Of a stretch of DNA of 61,736 bases, positions 8,621-17,937 are shown piece by piece. The position numbers and the translations under genes were made by a program. Positions within the stretch are counted from its first letter, which is position 1. Every line of letters begins with the position of its first letter. Source of the DNA: Pseudomonas sp. GM79 (lineage in GTDB: Bacteria > Pseudomonadota > Gammaproteobacteria > Pseudomonadales > Pseudomonadaceae); contig NZ_AKJE01000082.1 in the NCBI RefSeq assembly GCF_000282495.1, positions 1 to 61,736 of the forward strand, given 5' to 3'. Under the pieces are notes generated by a model. The model did not search any database and was not told where the DNA came from. It saw only the letters and a list, made by a program, of their open reading frames with translations.

Positions 8621-9811
8621 ATGACCGACGCCACGCACACGCAGCTTCGCCCTCTGACTGACACATCACCCTCGGCCATCGTCGCCGGGTTCATTGCCAT
8701 GATGACCGGCTACACCAGTTCACTGGTGCTGATGTTCCAGGCCGGGCAAGCAGCGGGCCTGACCAGCGGGCAGATTTCGTCGTGGATCTGGGCGATCTCT
8801 ATCGGCATGGCGGTATGCTCGATCGGCTTGTCCTTGCGCTACCGCACCCCGATCACCATCGCCTGGTCGACCCCCGGCGCGGCGTTGCTGATCACCAGCC
8901 TTGGCGGTGTCAGCTACGGCGAGGCGATTGGCGCCTATATAACTTGCGCGGTGCTGGTGACCCTCTGCGGCCTGACCGGCAGTTTCGAACGGCTGGTGAA
9001 AAAGATTCCGGCCTCATTGGCGGCGGCGTTGCTGGCGGGAATTCTGTTCAAAATTGGCAGCGAGATTTTCGTCGCCGCCCAGCACCGCACTGCGCTGGTC
9101 CTGGGAATGTTCTTCACCTATCTGGTGGTTAAACGCCTGTCGCCGCGCTACGCCGTGCTCGCCGCGCTGTTGATCGGCACTGTGCTGTCAGGATTTATGG
9201 GGTTGCTGGATTTCAGTGGCTTCCATCTGGAAGTCGCGACACCGGTCTGGACTACACCGCATTTCTCCCTGGCCGCGACCATCAGCATTGGCATTCCGCT
9301 GTTCGTGGTGGCGATGACCTCGCAGAACATGCCGGGTATCGCCGTATTGCGCGCCGACGGCTACAACGTGCCAGCCTCGCCACTGATCACCACCACCGGC
9401 ATTGCCTCGTTGCTGTTGGCGCCCTTCGGCTCCCATGGGATCAACCTGGCCGCCATCAGCGCGGCAATCTGCACCGGGCCGCATGCCCATGAGGATCGTA
9501 ACAAGCGCTACACGGCCGCCGTCTGGTGCGGGATTTTCTACGGGATTGCCGGGGTGTTCGGCGCGACGCTGGCGGCGTTGTTTGCCGCACTGCCTAAAGA
9601 GCTGGTGCTGTCGATTGCCGCGCTCGCGCTGTTCGGCTCAATCATCAATGGGTTGAGCATTGCCATGGCGCAAGTGCAGGAACGGGAAGCAGCGCTGATT
9701 ACCTTTATGGTCACGGCATCGGGGTTGACGCTGTTTTCCATCGGTTCGGCGTTCTGGGGGATTGTGGCGGGGGTGTTGACGTTGGTTATCTTGAATTGGC
9801 GTGGAGCCTAA
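8621..9811 (+). CDS. BenE-family benzoate/H+ symporter-like permease
   Basis: A 396-residue inner-membrane protein with about 11-12 hydrophobic segments, of the BenE type: FIAMMTGYTSSLVLMFQA near the N-terminus, WSTPGAALL (~90) and a long Gly/Ala-rich core. The characterised family member imports benzoate with protons. No ben catabolic genes are present here; the neighbours are purine-degradation genes and two GntR regulators, so the true substrate may differ. Its stop is immediately followed by an inverted repeat and a strong terminator. Confidence 0.82.
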   Translation: MTDATHTQLRPLTDTSPSAIVAGFIAMMTGYTSSLVLMFQAGQAAGLTSGQISSWIWAISIGMAVCSIGLSLRYRTPITIAWSTPGAALLITSLGGVSYGEAIGAYITCAVLVTLCGLTGSFERLVKKIPASLAAALLAGILFKIGSEIFVAAQHRTALVLGMFFTYLVVKRLSPRYAVLAALLIGTVLSGFMGLLDFSGFHLEVATPVWTTPHFSLAATISIGIPLFVVAMTSQNMPGIAVLRADGYNVPASPLITTTGIASLLLAPFGSHGINLAAISAAICTGPHAHEDRNKRYTAAVWCGIFYGIAGVFGATLAALFAALPKELVLSIAALALFGSIINGLSIAMAQVQEREAALITFMVTASGLTLFSIGSAFWGIVAGVLTLVILNWRGA

Positions 9812-9812
9812 A

Positions 9813-9917
9813 AGATCGCAGCCTCGTTTCACTCGACAGCTCCTACAGGGCAACGCATTCGATGGTAGGCGCTGTGTAGGAGCTGTCGAGTGAAACGAGG
9901 CTGCGATCCTTTGATCT
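9813..9917. repeat. Inverted repeat, GATCGCAGCCT...AGCTCCTACA family
   Basis: Two inverted ~35-bp copies beginning AAAGATCGCAGCCTCGTTTC and ending in the complement of TGTAGGAGCTGTCGAGTGAA, separated by ~30 bp. This is a second intergenic repeat family, unrelated in sequence to the GTGGGAGCGGG REP. It starts 1 bp after the permease stop codon. Confidence 0.9.
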
Positions 9918-9919
9918 TC

Positions 9920-9953
9920 AAAAAAAACGGCGACCCTTGGGTCGCCGTTTTTT
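9920..9953. terminator. Bidirectional terminator between the permease and yggL
   Basis: A perfect 9-bp stem (CGGCGACCC / GGGTCGCCG) with a TT loop centre, flanked by an A run and a T run. It serves the convergent permease and yggL genes. Confidence 0.93.
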
Positions 9954-9959
9954 AGAACA

Positions 9960-10304
9960 TCAAGCTACCGGATTGATCGGCTTTTCCGGGTACCAGACGT
10001 CGATCAGCGGGCTGACGGTTGCTTCGGTCAGTTCGCTGCGGCCTTTGAGCCAGGCTTCAACAGCGGCACGCTGCTCTTCGGAGACCGAGCCACGCTTTTG
10101 CAGGCAAACCAGACCGAAGTCGTCGCCGCCAACATAGCCCAGACCGTTGGCTTCCATGGCTTCTTTCAGGAACGCGTCGAGGAAAGCATCAATGGCTTCA
10201 TCAGCCAAATCTTCTTTGAAATCCAGGTTCAGTTCGAAACCCAGCTCTTGAAATTCATCGACGCACAGTTTTTTGCGCAGACGCTGGGAACGGTTAGTCG
10301 CCAT
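9960..10304 (-). CDS. yggL: YggL family 50S ribosome-binding protein
   Basis: A 114-residue acidic protein of the YggL (DUF469) family. It starts MATNRSQRLRKKLCVDEFQE, has a central segment of repeated DAFL residues (~39-48), and ends in a conserved PLIDVWYP motif. E. coli YggL is reported to associate with the 50S ribosomal subunit. ATG 10304 is chosen over upstream in-frame alternatives because the basic MATNRSQRLRKK start is conserved. The neighbouring dacB, rlmKL, rmf and pyrD are also near it in P. aeruginosa, as far as I recall. Confidence 0.9.
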   Translation of the reverse strand: MATNRSQRLRKKLCVDEFQELGFELNLDFKEDLADEAIDAFLDAFLKEAMEANGLGYVGGDDFGLVCLQKRGSVSEEQRAAVEAWLKGRSELTEATVSPLIDVWYPEKPINPVA

Positions 10305-10538
10305 TGGAACAATCCTCAAAAGTATTAACGGGCCGCACTTTAGCAGTTTAAGGCGCCGATTGCCCGTCTCAGAATGCCGCAACACCTACCGCCGGTAAAA
10401 AAATAGCGGATTAGACGACCGGGGTACGGCACAAGCTGTTGCACCTTGGGGCATAATGCCGACACTTTCATGACCGCTGAGGGAATTTATCTCCATGCCC
10501 TCGTCTTTTTTCCCCTCGGCTGTAGGGTTTTATTTCAA

Positions 10539-11999
10539 ATGATCAAATCTTTGCGTCCATTGCTGCTGGCCAGCCTTCTTCTGCCCCTGGCCCTCCCCGT
10601 TTCCGCCGCCTCGATCAACACCGCCCTGTCGCCCAACGTCGAAAAGGCCCTCAAGGCCAGCAAACTGCAAGACAGTGCCCTGTCGCTGGTGATGATCCCG
10701 CTTAACGGCCCGGGCACCCCAACCATTCATAACGCTGATGTTTCGGTTAACCCGGCCTCGACCATGAAGCTGGTGACCACGTACGCCGCGCTGGAAATGC
10801 TCGGCCCGAACCACCAGTGGAAAACCGAGTTCTACACCGACGGCACCCTCAGCGGCGGCATCCTCAACGGCAACCTCTACCTCAAGGGTGGCGGCGATCC
10901 GAAGCTCAACATGGAAAAGCTCTGGCTGCTGATGCGTGATTTGCGCGCCAACGGTGTGACCCAGGTCACCGGCGACCTGGTGCTGGACCGCGGCTTCTTC
11001 GTGCAACCGCAACTGCCTGAATTCAATGACGACGGCAACGACGATAACAAGCCGTTCCTGGTCAAGCCCGACGCGCTATTGGTCAACCTCAAGGCCCTGC
11101 GCTTCGTGGCCCGCAACGACTCGGGCAAGGTCCTGGTGTCGGTCGAGCCACCGATTGCCAGCATCCGCATCGACAATCAGGTCAAGGCGCTCAACTCCAA
11201 GCAATGCACCGGTGGCGTGCGTTACAACCCGGTGCCCCAGGCTGATGGCAGCGTCACCGTGACCGTTGGCGGCCAGTTGGGCGAAGGCTGCAGCTCCCAG
11301 ACCTATCTGTCGCTGCTCGACCACGCGACCTACACCGCTGGCGCTGTGCGGGCGATCTGGAAGGAATTGGGCGGCAGCATCCAGGGCCAGGATCGTCTGG
11401 CACCGACGCCGAGCAACGCCAAGGTGCTGGCCCGGGCCTACTCGCCAGACCTGGCGGAGATCATTCGCGACATCAACAAATACAGTAACAACACCATGGC
11501 TCAGCAGTTGTTCCTGAGCCTGGGCCAGAAGTTCCGCACGGATGCCGACGGTGATGATGCCAAGGCAGCCCAGCGCGTGGTGCGTCAGTGGCTGGCGAAG
11601 AAAGGCATCACTGCGCCACACCTGGTGATGGAGAACGGCTCCGGCCTGTCCCGCGCCGAGCGCGTGAGTGCCCGTGAAATGGCCGCAATGCTGCAAGCCG
11701 CCTGGCGCAGCCCGTATTCCGCCGAGTTCATCAGCTCGATGCCAATTGCCGGCACCGACGGCACCATGCGCAAACGCCTGAAGACCACCGCGATGCGCGG
11801 TGAAGCCCACGTCAAGACCGGCACCCTGAACACCGTGCGCGCCATCTCCGGCTACAGCCGCGACATCAATGGCAATACCTGGGCGGTGGTGGCGATCCTC
11901 AACGACAAGGCACCGTTTGGCGCCTCCTCGGTGCTGGATCAGGTACTGCTGGACCTGTACCGCCAGCCGAAATTGCCGGAAACGGCTTCGGTGTTGTAA
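10539..11999 (+). CDS. dacB: D-alanyl-D-alanine carboxypeptidase/endopeptidase (PBP4 type)
   Basis: A periplasmic penicillin-binding protein that trims pentapeptides and cuts D,D-crosslinks in peptidoglycan. The 486-residue protein starts at ATG 10539 with a signal peptide ending near residue 22 (LALPVSA-ASI). The serine-peptidase S13 motifs are all present: STMK (~73-76), YSNN (~314) and HVKTGTL (~423). Upstream in-frame codons would place residues ahead of the signal peptide, so they are rejected. It is a lone gene between yggL and the diguanylate cyclase. Confidence 0.95.
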   Translation: MIKSLRPLLLASLLLPLALPVSAASINTALSPNVEKALKASKLQDSALSLVMIPLNGPGTPTIHNADVSVNPASTMKLVTTYAALEMLGPNHQWKTEFYTDGTLSGGILNGNLYLKGGGDPKLNMEKLWLLMRDLRANGVTQVTGDLVLDRGFFVQPQLPEFNDDGNDDNKPFLVKPDALLVNLKALRFVARNDSGKVLVSVEPPIASIRIDNQVKALNSKQCTGGVRYNPVPQADGSVTVTVGGQLGEGCSSQTYLSLLDHATYTAGAVRAIWKELGGSIQGQDRLAPTPSNAKVLARAYSPDLAEIIRDINKYSNNTMAQQLFLSLGQKFRTDADGDDAKAAQRVVRQWLAKKGITAPHLVMENGSGLSRAERVSAREMAAMLQAAWRSPYSAEFISSMPIAGTDGTMRKRLKTTAMRGEAHVKTGTLNTVRAISGYSRDINGNTWAVVAILNDKAPFGASSVLDQVLLDLYRQPKLPETASVL

Positions 12000-12030
12000 C
12001 CCGATCGTCCAGACACTGGAGATCAAAAAT

Positions 12031-12119
12031 GTGGGAGCGGGCTTGCTCGCGAATGCGGTGTGTCATTCAGCATTAATGTCGACTGATACACCGCATTCGC
12101 GAGCAAGCCCGCTCCCACA
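12031..12119. repeat. REP pair after dacB
   Basis: Inverted GTGGGAGCGGGCTTGCTCGC units at 12031-12053 and 12096-12119, separated by 42 bp. It lies between the convergent dacB and cyclase genes, where no U-tract terminator is seen, so it may help end both transcripts. Confidence 0.93.
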
Positions 12120-12135
12120 GGGTCCGCATGCTGTC

Positions 12136-14526
12136 TTAGCTCATCTGCCCCTCAACCCGATCCCTTCCCGCCTGCTTCGCCGCATATACCCCTGAGTCCG
12201 CCCGCAACAGCAGCGCATCCGCGCCCTCTCCGGCCCGCCAACTGGCAATCCCGAAACTCGCGGTGACGATCCCGACCTCGTCGATCGGCGCACTGCGCAA
12301 CCCTTGCCACAACTCCACGGCCAGCACATGAGCCTGTTCGCCGTCGATATCCGGACAGAGCACCATGAACTCTTCACCGCCCAGGCGACAGAACACATCG
12401 GTGCGCCGCAAGCGACCGCCAATGCGCTCGCACACGGCCTGCAATACCCGATCACCCACGGCATGACCGTGCTGATCGTTGATGCGTTTGAAGTGATCGA
12501 TGTCGAGCATGATCACCGACAACTCGCCACCGCCGCGCTCGACCCGAGCCATTTCGGTGGTCAGGCGCTCCTGGAAGTAGCGACGGTTATGGATCCCGGT
12601 CAGGGAGTCGGTCACCGACAGTGCGCGCAATTCCTCTTCCACTCGCTTGAGGTCGGAGATGTCGGAAATGTAGCCATGCCACAGAACACCGCCACCAGGC
12701 AGTTCCTCCGGCGTCGCTTCGCCGCGGACCCAACGCAGACCGCGCTCAGGCAATTGCACGCGGTACTCTTCACGCCAGGGGCTGAGGGTGTCCGCCGAGG
12801 CCAGGATCGAAGCGCGGACCCGGCGCGTGTCCTGAGGATGAATCCGCGCGAACACCGCTTCGGCGTTGAGCAACAGCACCTCCGGCTCGAGTTCGTAGAT
12901 ATCGCGCATACCGTCGCTGGCGTAGATCACGCTGAAGCGCCCATCGAATTCCATCTTGAACTGGTAGATCCCGCCGGGCACATGGGCGCTGAGTTTCTTC
13001 AACAACAGGTCCCGTGCCGCCAGGGCTTCGTGGACGCGCTTGCGCTCGGTGATGTCGATACAAATCGCCAGGTGCCCGACCCACAAGCCTTGCTCGTCGA
13101 GTACCGGGGTCGCCAGCATGTTCACCGTCAAGTGACTGGCGTCGTGGCGCACCAGCGTCCACTCACGGGCTTCGTGACCGCCCTCTTCCCCGCCTTCGAC
13201 CAGCATCGCCTGACACGTCGGGATGGGCTTGCCATAGCGCGCGCTCAACTCGGCCGAGCGCGCTTCGAGTTCCCGGGGCAGGTGCAGGCTTTCCAGGGTC
13301 ATATGGCCTACGACCTGAGCACTGGTGTAACCGAGCATTTGCTCTGCACCGGCATTGAAGGTGCTGATCACCCCGCGCAAGTCGGTGGCGATGATTGCCA
13401 CCTGAGTCGCGGCATCCAGCACACCGCGCAACTGGCCATGCGTGCCGCGTAACTCTTGCTCACGGTCGTGAAGTTCCCGGGTCCGCAGCTCCACCATTTT
13501 CAGCGCTCGCTGGCGCTGGCTGACCAACACATAGAGAAACACACTGAGCAGCAGGCTGAGCAAACCGCCGAGTACCACCAGACTGGCCACCGAGGAATGG
13601 TTGGCTTTCAGGAACGCGGCGCTGGGACGCATATCCACTTGATAATCGTGGTCGGCCAGACGTAGCAAACGCGTGGAGGACAAGCCACTGGCCCCTGCCG
13701 TGTTGGTCGACTCGTACAATACTTCGTGCTGATCCGCGGTGGACAAATCGAGGATACGCACCGAGAGAGAGTCCTGATTCCCTTCCGGCAGCCCGTCCGC
13801 CAGCAGCTGACGCATGCTGATCACCGCCATGACATAGCCGGCGGGCGCAGCATTGGGGATGTTCTGATGGATGACCGGAGTCACTAGCAACACGCCCCGC
13901 GAATAGGCGGGCTCGATGCCTACCAGATGCAACGGTTGCGACACGGCCATACGGCCATTGCGATCGGCGCGTTCCAGGGTCGAACGGCGCAGGGGCTGGG
14001 CCAGCAGGTCGTAACCCAGCGGCGTGGGCAGTCGGCTTTGGGTTTGGGTGTAGAGCACGGGCACGTACTCATCTCGCAAGCCGGCTAGTTGCAACTGACC
14101 ATCGGCGTTGAGTTCGCGAAAGGTGAAATCGCTCAATCCCTCTGCGCTCACCGCGCGTTCAAGTAGCGGTCGTTCAGTGCGGGAAACCCGAGGGGCCCAG
14201 GAGTAGGCCTGGGTGCGACGCAAAAGAGGTTTGGCGTAACCGTCAAATTCCTCGCGGGACACCGATTCGGAATTGACGAAGAACCGACGCAGGCCGTCAA
14301 GGCGCTGCTCCTGATCTTCGAAACGTTCTTCGATACGGCTGTAACGTTCACTGGCGAGCAGCTGGAAACGTTGCCGCAATTGCTGATGAAACTGATTGAA
14401 CGTCGCCCAGGCCAGCAATCCCGTGAGAACACCGCCGACAAGCAATGCCAACAGTGCGACCAGCCAGGCCGAAACATCTTCGCGGATAAAACCCAGGATC
14501 TTGGGGCGCACGGCGTGCAGCGACAT
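12136..14526 (-). CDS. Membrane diguanylate cyclase with CHASE, PAS and GGDEF domains
   Basis: A 796-residue protein predicted to make cyclic di-GMP. Order: a transmembrane helix (~18-40), a periplasmic CHASE sensor (~45-300, with SWAPRVSRTERP and LLVTPVIHQ), a second helix (~310-335), PAS domains (~370-490 and ~505-620), and a C-terminal GGDEF domain. The active-site motif is GGEEF at 716-720. The product-inhibition I-site RRTD lies five residues before it, so an active, feedback-inhibited enzyme is expected. No EAL domain is present. The CHASE ligand is unknown. It starts at ATG 14526 and is transcribed alone. Confidence 0.93.
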   Translation of the reverse strand: MSLHAVRPKILGFIREDVSAWLVALLALLVGGVLTGLLAWATFNQFHQQLRQRFQLLASERYSRIEERFEDQEQRLDGLRRFFVNSESVSREEFDGYAKPLLRRTQAYSWAPRVSRTERPLLERAVSAEGLSDFTFRELNADGQLQLAGLRDEYVPVLYTQTQSRLPTPLGYDLLAQPLRRSTLERADRNGRMAVSQPLHLVGIEPAYSRGVLLVTPVIHQNIPNAAPAGYVMAVISMRQLLADGLPEGNQDSLSVRILDLSTADQHEVLYESTNTAGASGLSSTRLLRLADHDYQVDMRPSAAFLKANHSSVASLVVLGGLLSLLLSVFLYVLVSQRQRALKMVELRTRELHDREQELRGTHGQLRGVLDAATQVAIIATDLRGVISTFNAGAEQMLGYTSAQVVGHMTLESLHLPRELEARSAELSARYGKPIPTCQAMLVEGGEEGGHEAREWTLVRHDASHLTVNMLATPVLDEQGLWVGHLAICIDITERKRVHEALAARDLLLKKLSAHVPGGIYQFKMEFDGRFSVIYASDGMRDIYELEPEVLLLNAEAVFARIHPQDTRRVRASILASADTLSPWREEYRVQLPERGLRWVRGEATPEELPGGGVLWHGYISDISDLKRVEEELRALSVTDSLTGIHNRRYFQERLTTEMARVERGGGELSVIMLDIDHFKRINDQHGHAVGDRVLQAVCERIGGRLRRTDVFCRLGGEEFMVLCPDIDGEQAHVLAVELWQGLRSAPIDEVGIVTASFGIASWRAGEGADALLLRADSGVYAAKQAGRDRVEGQMS

Positions 14527-14668
14527 AGATACAACTCAAAACGCCAGGTGCCGGAAAAGCCCATTGGCCATGCATTGAGTTATAGCTATTAGCCACTAAT
14601 TTGACCAGCACTGAAAGAACCCAAGAGCCTTTAAAAATCAAGGCTCTGGATCCAATCAGGCTCAAGTG

Positions 14669-16939
14669 TCAGCGTGCAGTGATCTTCCAGGCACGATGGA
14701 TCTTGCCATTACGGGCGAAATCCGGATCGATGGTCTGGGCGGTGATTTCTTCAACGGCATAACGCTCGGTGAGGTTTTCCTCAAGCGTGAACTTGCGGAA
14801 GTTGTTGGAGAAGTACAACACCCCGCCCGGCGCCAGACGAGCCATCGCCAAGTCGATCAACTGCACCTGATCACGCTGCACGTCGAAGATCCCTTCCATG
14901 CGCTTGGAGTTGGAGAAGGTCGGCGGGTCGATGAAGATCAGGTCGTACTCGTCACGGCAGGCATCGAGCCAGACCATCACATCGCCCTGTTCCAGACGGT
15001 TTTTGTCGGAAAAACCGTTCAGCGACAGGTTGCGACGCGCCCAATCCAGATAGGTTTTCGACAGGTCGACGCTGGTGGTGCTGCGCGCACCGCCCTTGGC
15101 TGCATGAACGCTGGCGGTCGCGGTGTAGCAATACAGGTTGAGGAAGCGCTTGCCGGCCGCCTCTTTCTGGATTCGCATGCGCATCGGCCGGTGGTCGAGG
15201 AACAGCCCGGTGTCGAGGTAGTCGGTGAGGTTCACCAGCAGCTTCACGCCGCCTTCGTTGACCTCATTGAACTTGCCCTGTGCGCTCTGGCGTTCGTACT
15301 GCTTGGTGCCGCTCTGACGCTCGCGACGTTTGACCACCACGCGGTTCTTGTCGATGTTCAGCGCCTGCGGGATCGCCGCCAAGGCATCAAACATCCGTGC
15401 CGAGGCTTTTTCCGGATCGATGGATTTCGGAGCGGCGTATTCCTGAACGTGGACCCAGTCGTGATACAGGTCGATGGCCATGGAATACTCCGGCATGTCG
15501 GCATCGTAGACGCGGTAGCAGTCGATGCCTTCACGCTTGACCCACTTGCCCAAAGCCTTGAGGTTTTTTTGCAGACGGTTGGCGAACATCTGCCCGCCTT
15601 CGCTCAAGCGCGGTTGCTCGATCACCACCGGGGCCGGCTTGATCGGGTTGCCGTTCTTGTTGTACTTCTCGTATTTGCCCGGTGCTTCGATGTTCGATGG
15701 AGCGTCGGATTCGGCCTGTTCGCGCTCGATCTGGCGCTGTTCCGGAGTGCGACGCTCGCCGGTGACAAACTGGTCCGGCGTGACCTTGATCAGCAGCAAT
15801 TTGCACGGCAAGGCGCCGTTCCAGAACGAGTACTGCTTGTGGCTGCGGATGCCCATGCGCTTGCCCAGGTCCGGGGCGCCGGTGAACACCGCCGCTTCCC
15901 AGTTCAGGCACGCCTGACGCAGACGTTCGCCGAGGTTCTGGTAGAGGTAGAGCAGGCTCGCCTCATCGCCCAGACGCTCGCCGTACGGAGGGTTGCAGAT
16001 CACCAGGCCTTTCTGGTTCTGGTCCGGACGCGGCTCGAACGTCGCGACTTCGCCCTGGTAGATCTTGATCCACTCGCTCAGGCCGGCACGTTCGACGTTA
16101 TTGCGGCCCGGTTGAATCAGGCGCGGGTCAGCTTCGTAACCGCGAATCCACAGCGGTGGCTTGGCCAGGCCAGCTGCGGCGCGTTCGGTGGCTTCTTCGT
16201 GAAGTTTTTTCCACAGCGCCGGCACGTGACCGAGCCAGGCGGTGAAGCCCCACTGCTCACGACGCAGGTTCGGCGCCATGTCGGCGGCGATCATCGCCGC
16301 TTCGACCAGGAACGTACCGACACCGCACATCGGGTCAGCCAGTGCGCCGCCATCGGCGGCAATCCGTGGCCAGCCGGAACGGATCAGAATCGCCGCCGCG
16401 AGGTTTTCCTTCAGCGGCGCCGCGCCCTGCTGCAAGCGGTAGCCACGCTGGTGCAGGCTGTGACCGGACAGATCGAGGGACAAAATCGCTTCGCCACGGT
16501 CCAGACGCAGGTGAATGCGCAGGTCCGGGTTGAGCTTGTCGATGGATGGACGGTCGCCCTGGGGGGTGCGCAGTTTATCAACGATCGCATCCTTGACCTT
16601 CAAGGCGCCGAAGTGCGTGTTATCAATGCCCGAACCGTGACCGCTGAATTCGACGGCCAGGGTGCCGTCATTGAGCATGTGGTCTTGCCACTCGATATCC
16701 AGCACGCCGTGGTAGAGGTCTTCGGCGTCTTTCATCGGGAAGCGCTTGAGCACCAGCAGCACGCGGTTCGCCAGACGCGACCACAGGCACAGGCGATAGG
16801 CGGTTTCCATGGTGGCCATGCCGCGCACAGCCGAGGTGTGCTCACGTGCTTCCTCAAGGCCAAGCCCGACGGCTTCCTCGATGAGCAGGCCTTCAAGGCC
16901 TTTGGGGCAAGTGAGGAAGAGTTCGAAACGATCGGACAT
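14669..16939 (-). CDS. rlmL: Bifunctional 23S rRNA methyltransferase RlmKL
   Basis: A 756-residue fusion of RlmL (m2G2445) and RlmK (m7G2069) that modifies 23S rRNA during 50S assembly. It has an N-terminal THUMP region, then a methyltransferase with ADPMCGVGTFLVEAA and the catalytic motif NPPYGERLG. The second methyltransferase (~500-756) has FLNLYCYTATASV and DPPTFSNSKRM. The start MSDRFELFLTCPKGLEGLL at ATG 16939 matches the family; the longer upstream frame has no such support. The following gene on the other strand, rmf, is also a ribosome factor. Confidence 0.96.
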   Translation of the reverse strand: MSDRFELFLTCPKGLEGLLIEEAVGLGLEEAREHTSAVRGMATMETAYRLCLWSRLANRVLLVLKRFPMKDAEDLYHGVLDIEWQDHMLNDGTLAVEFSGHGSGIDNTHFGALKVKDAIVDKLRTPQGDRPSIDKLNPDLRIHLRLDRGEAILSLDLSGHSLHQRGYRLQQGAAPLKENLAAAILIRSGWPRIAADGGALADPMCGVGTFLVEAAMIAADMAPNLRREQWGFTAWLGHVPALWKKLHEEATERAAAGLAKPPLWIRGYEADPRLIQPGRNNVERAGLSEWIKIYQGEVATFEPRPDQNQKGLVICNPPYGERLGDEASLLYLYQNLGERLRQACLNWEAAVFTGAPDLGKRMGIRSHKQYSFWNGALPCKLLLIKVTPDQFVTGERRTPEQRQIEREQAESDAPSNIEAPGKYEKYNKNGNPIKPAPVVIEQPRLSEGGQMFANRLQKNLKALGKWVKREGIDCYRVYDADMPEYSMAIDLYHDWVHVQEYAAPKSIDPEKASARMFDALAAIPQALNIDKNRVVVKRRERQSGTKQYERQSAQGKFNEVNEGGVKLLVNLTDYLDTGLFLDHRPMRMRIQKEAAGKRFLNLYCYTATASVHAAKGGARSTTSVDLSKTYLDWARRNLSLNGFSDKNRLEQGDVMVWLDACRDEYDLIFIDPPTFSNSKRMEGIFDVQRDQVQLIDLAMARLAPGGVLYFSNNFRKFTLEENLTERYAVEEITAQTIDPDFARNGKIHRAWKITAR

Positions 16940-17338
16940 GGTAATTCCAGAGCCTTTAGCTAAGTGAACCGGCAACGCATTGCCGATCCGGTTTTCAATC
17001 AGGCGTTTTTCTAACAGAACGCCCGCGTGGCACGAAGGTGTGCCGTCCCACCCTGACTGCTCGGGTTAAAAGAGCTTAGATGCCAGGGCAGATAAAAAAG
17101 TTGATGCAACAAAATGTCATAAGTCGACCCTTCGTCGAATAGTCCCCAAGTGAACGGGTGTCATTCTCGTTAAAGGCCTCAACCCTCTCATCCCGCGCAG
17201 GGCCGATCATACCGGGCTTTGGCCAATGAACACGGGACAAATATCGTGTTACTTATGGCCATAGCATCTTTATGGTTACGTTCTTATGACAAAACGATCA
17301 TTCCCTCGGTGTGACGCATTGGTTAGAACTCAACTCAG

Positions 17339-17469
17339 GTTGACGTCGCAACGGCGTCAACACCTTGGCTCGCGACGCCGGCAGCGAGCCGCCAACGGCA
17401 GGATTTTTCTGCCTGACCTCGATTGAGGTCGACGCGATAAAAACAGTCAACAAGTGAGGGAAACACCCT
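17339..17469 (+). ncRNA. Structured rmf 5' leader (rmf RNA motif)
   Basis: Four successive hairpins are visible: GTTGACG/CGTCAAC (17339-17361), GGCTCGC/GCGAGCC (17367-17390), GGCAG/CTGCC (17397-17413) and GACCTC/GAGGTC (17415-17430). A fifth, AGGG-AAACA-CCCT (17457-17469), pairs the ribosome-binding site up to the base before ATG 17470. A conserved 'rmf RNA motif' has been described in Pseudomonas rmf leaders; placing this stretch in it rests on its position and hairpins, not on a covariance-model match. The rest of the gap from rlmL (16940-17338) shows no gene. Confidence 0.78.
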
Positions 17470-17685
17470 ATGAGAAGACTTAAGCGTGATCCGTTGGAAA
17501 GAGCATTTTTGCGCGGATATCAATATGGCGTTGGTGGTAAATCCCGTGAGCTTTGCCCTTTTACTCTACCGTCGGTACGCCAAGCCTGGATCAATGGCTG
17601 GCGAGAAGGACGCGGCGACAACTGGGACGGTATGACCGGCACTGCGGGAATCCACAGACTCAACGAACTTCACGCCGTCGGCTAA
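17470..17685 (+). CDS. rmf: Ribosome modulation factor
   Basis: A 71-residue basic protein that dimerises 70S ribosomes into inactive 100S particles in stationary phase. The family signature is clear: RRLKRDPLERAFLRGYQYG, then SRELCPF and VRQAWINGWREGRGDNWDG. Gammaproteobacterial Rmf is usually 55-70 residues, so this length is normal. The gene stands alone, with a structured leader on one side and a strong terminator on the other. Confidence 0.97.
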   Translation: MRRLKRDPLERAFLRGYQYGVGGKSRELCPFTLPSVRQAWINGWREGRGDNWDGMTGTAGIHRLNELHAVG

Positions 17686-17770
17686 TACAGGGCACACACT
17701 CCGACACGACAATCTGATTACGCAACGACTTAACCACGCACGTCCCATCCGGACGGCGGGCTTCGGCCCA

Positions 17771-17796
17771 GGGGCTCCTTCGAGGAGCCCTTTTTT
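17771..17796 (+). terminator. Rho-independent terminator of rmf
   Basis: An 8-bp stem GGGCTCCT/AGGAGCCC closed by a TCG loop and followed by six T residues, 86 bp after the rmf stop. Confidence 0.93.
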
Positions 17797-17827
17797 ATGC
17801 CTGCATTGCAGACCGAACACGATCCCC

Positions 17828-17932
17828 TGTAGGAGCTGCCGAAGGCTGCGATCTTTTGATTTTGTTTCTCGGCGATCCGTGCGAGAACAAAAAATCAAGA
17901 TCAAAAGATCGCAGCCTTCGGCAGCTCCTACC
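17828..17932. repeat. Inverted repeat, TGTAGGAGCTGCCGAAGGCTGCGATC family
   Basis: Two inverted copies of ~38 bp containing GGAGCTGCCGAAGGCTGCGA lie between the rmf terminator and the pyrD stop codon. The second copy ends 5 bp from the pyrD stop. Confidence 0.92.
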
Positions 17933-17937
17933 GGGAT

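Noticed and set aside
14624..14647. AGAGCCTT/AAGGCTCT hairpin downstream of rlmKL as a terminator
   Set aside because: The 8-bp stem is real, but no T run follows on the rlmKL strand, so termination is not supported.
14666..16963. A 765-codon plus-strand open frame opposite rlmKL
   Set aside because: It is a mirror of rlmKL codon usage; the minus frame contains both methyltransferase motifs and the proper length.
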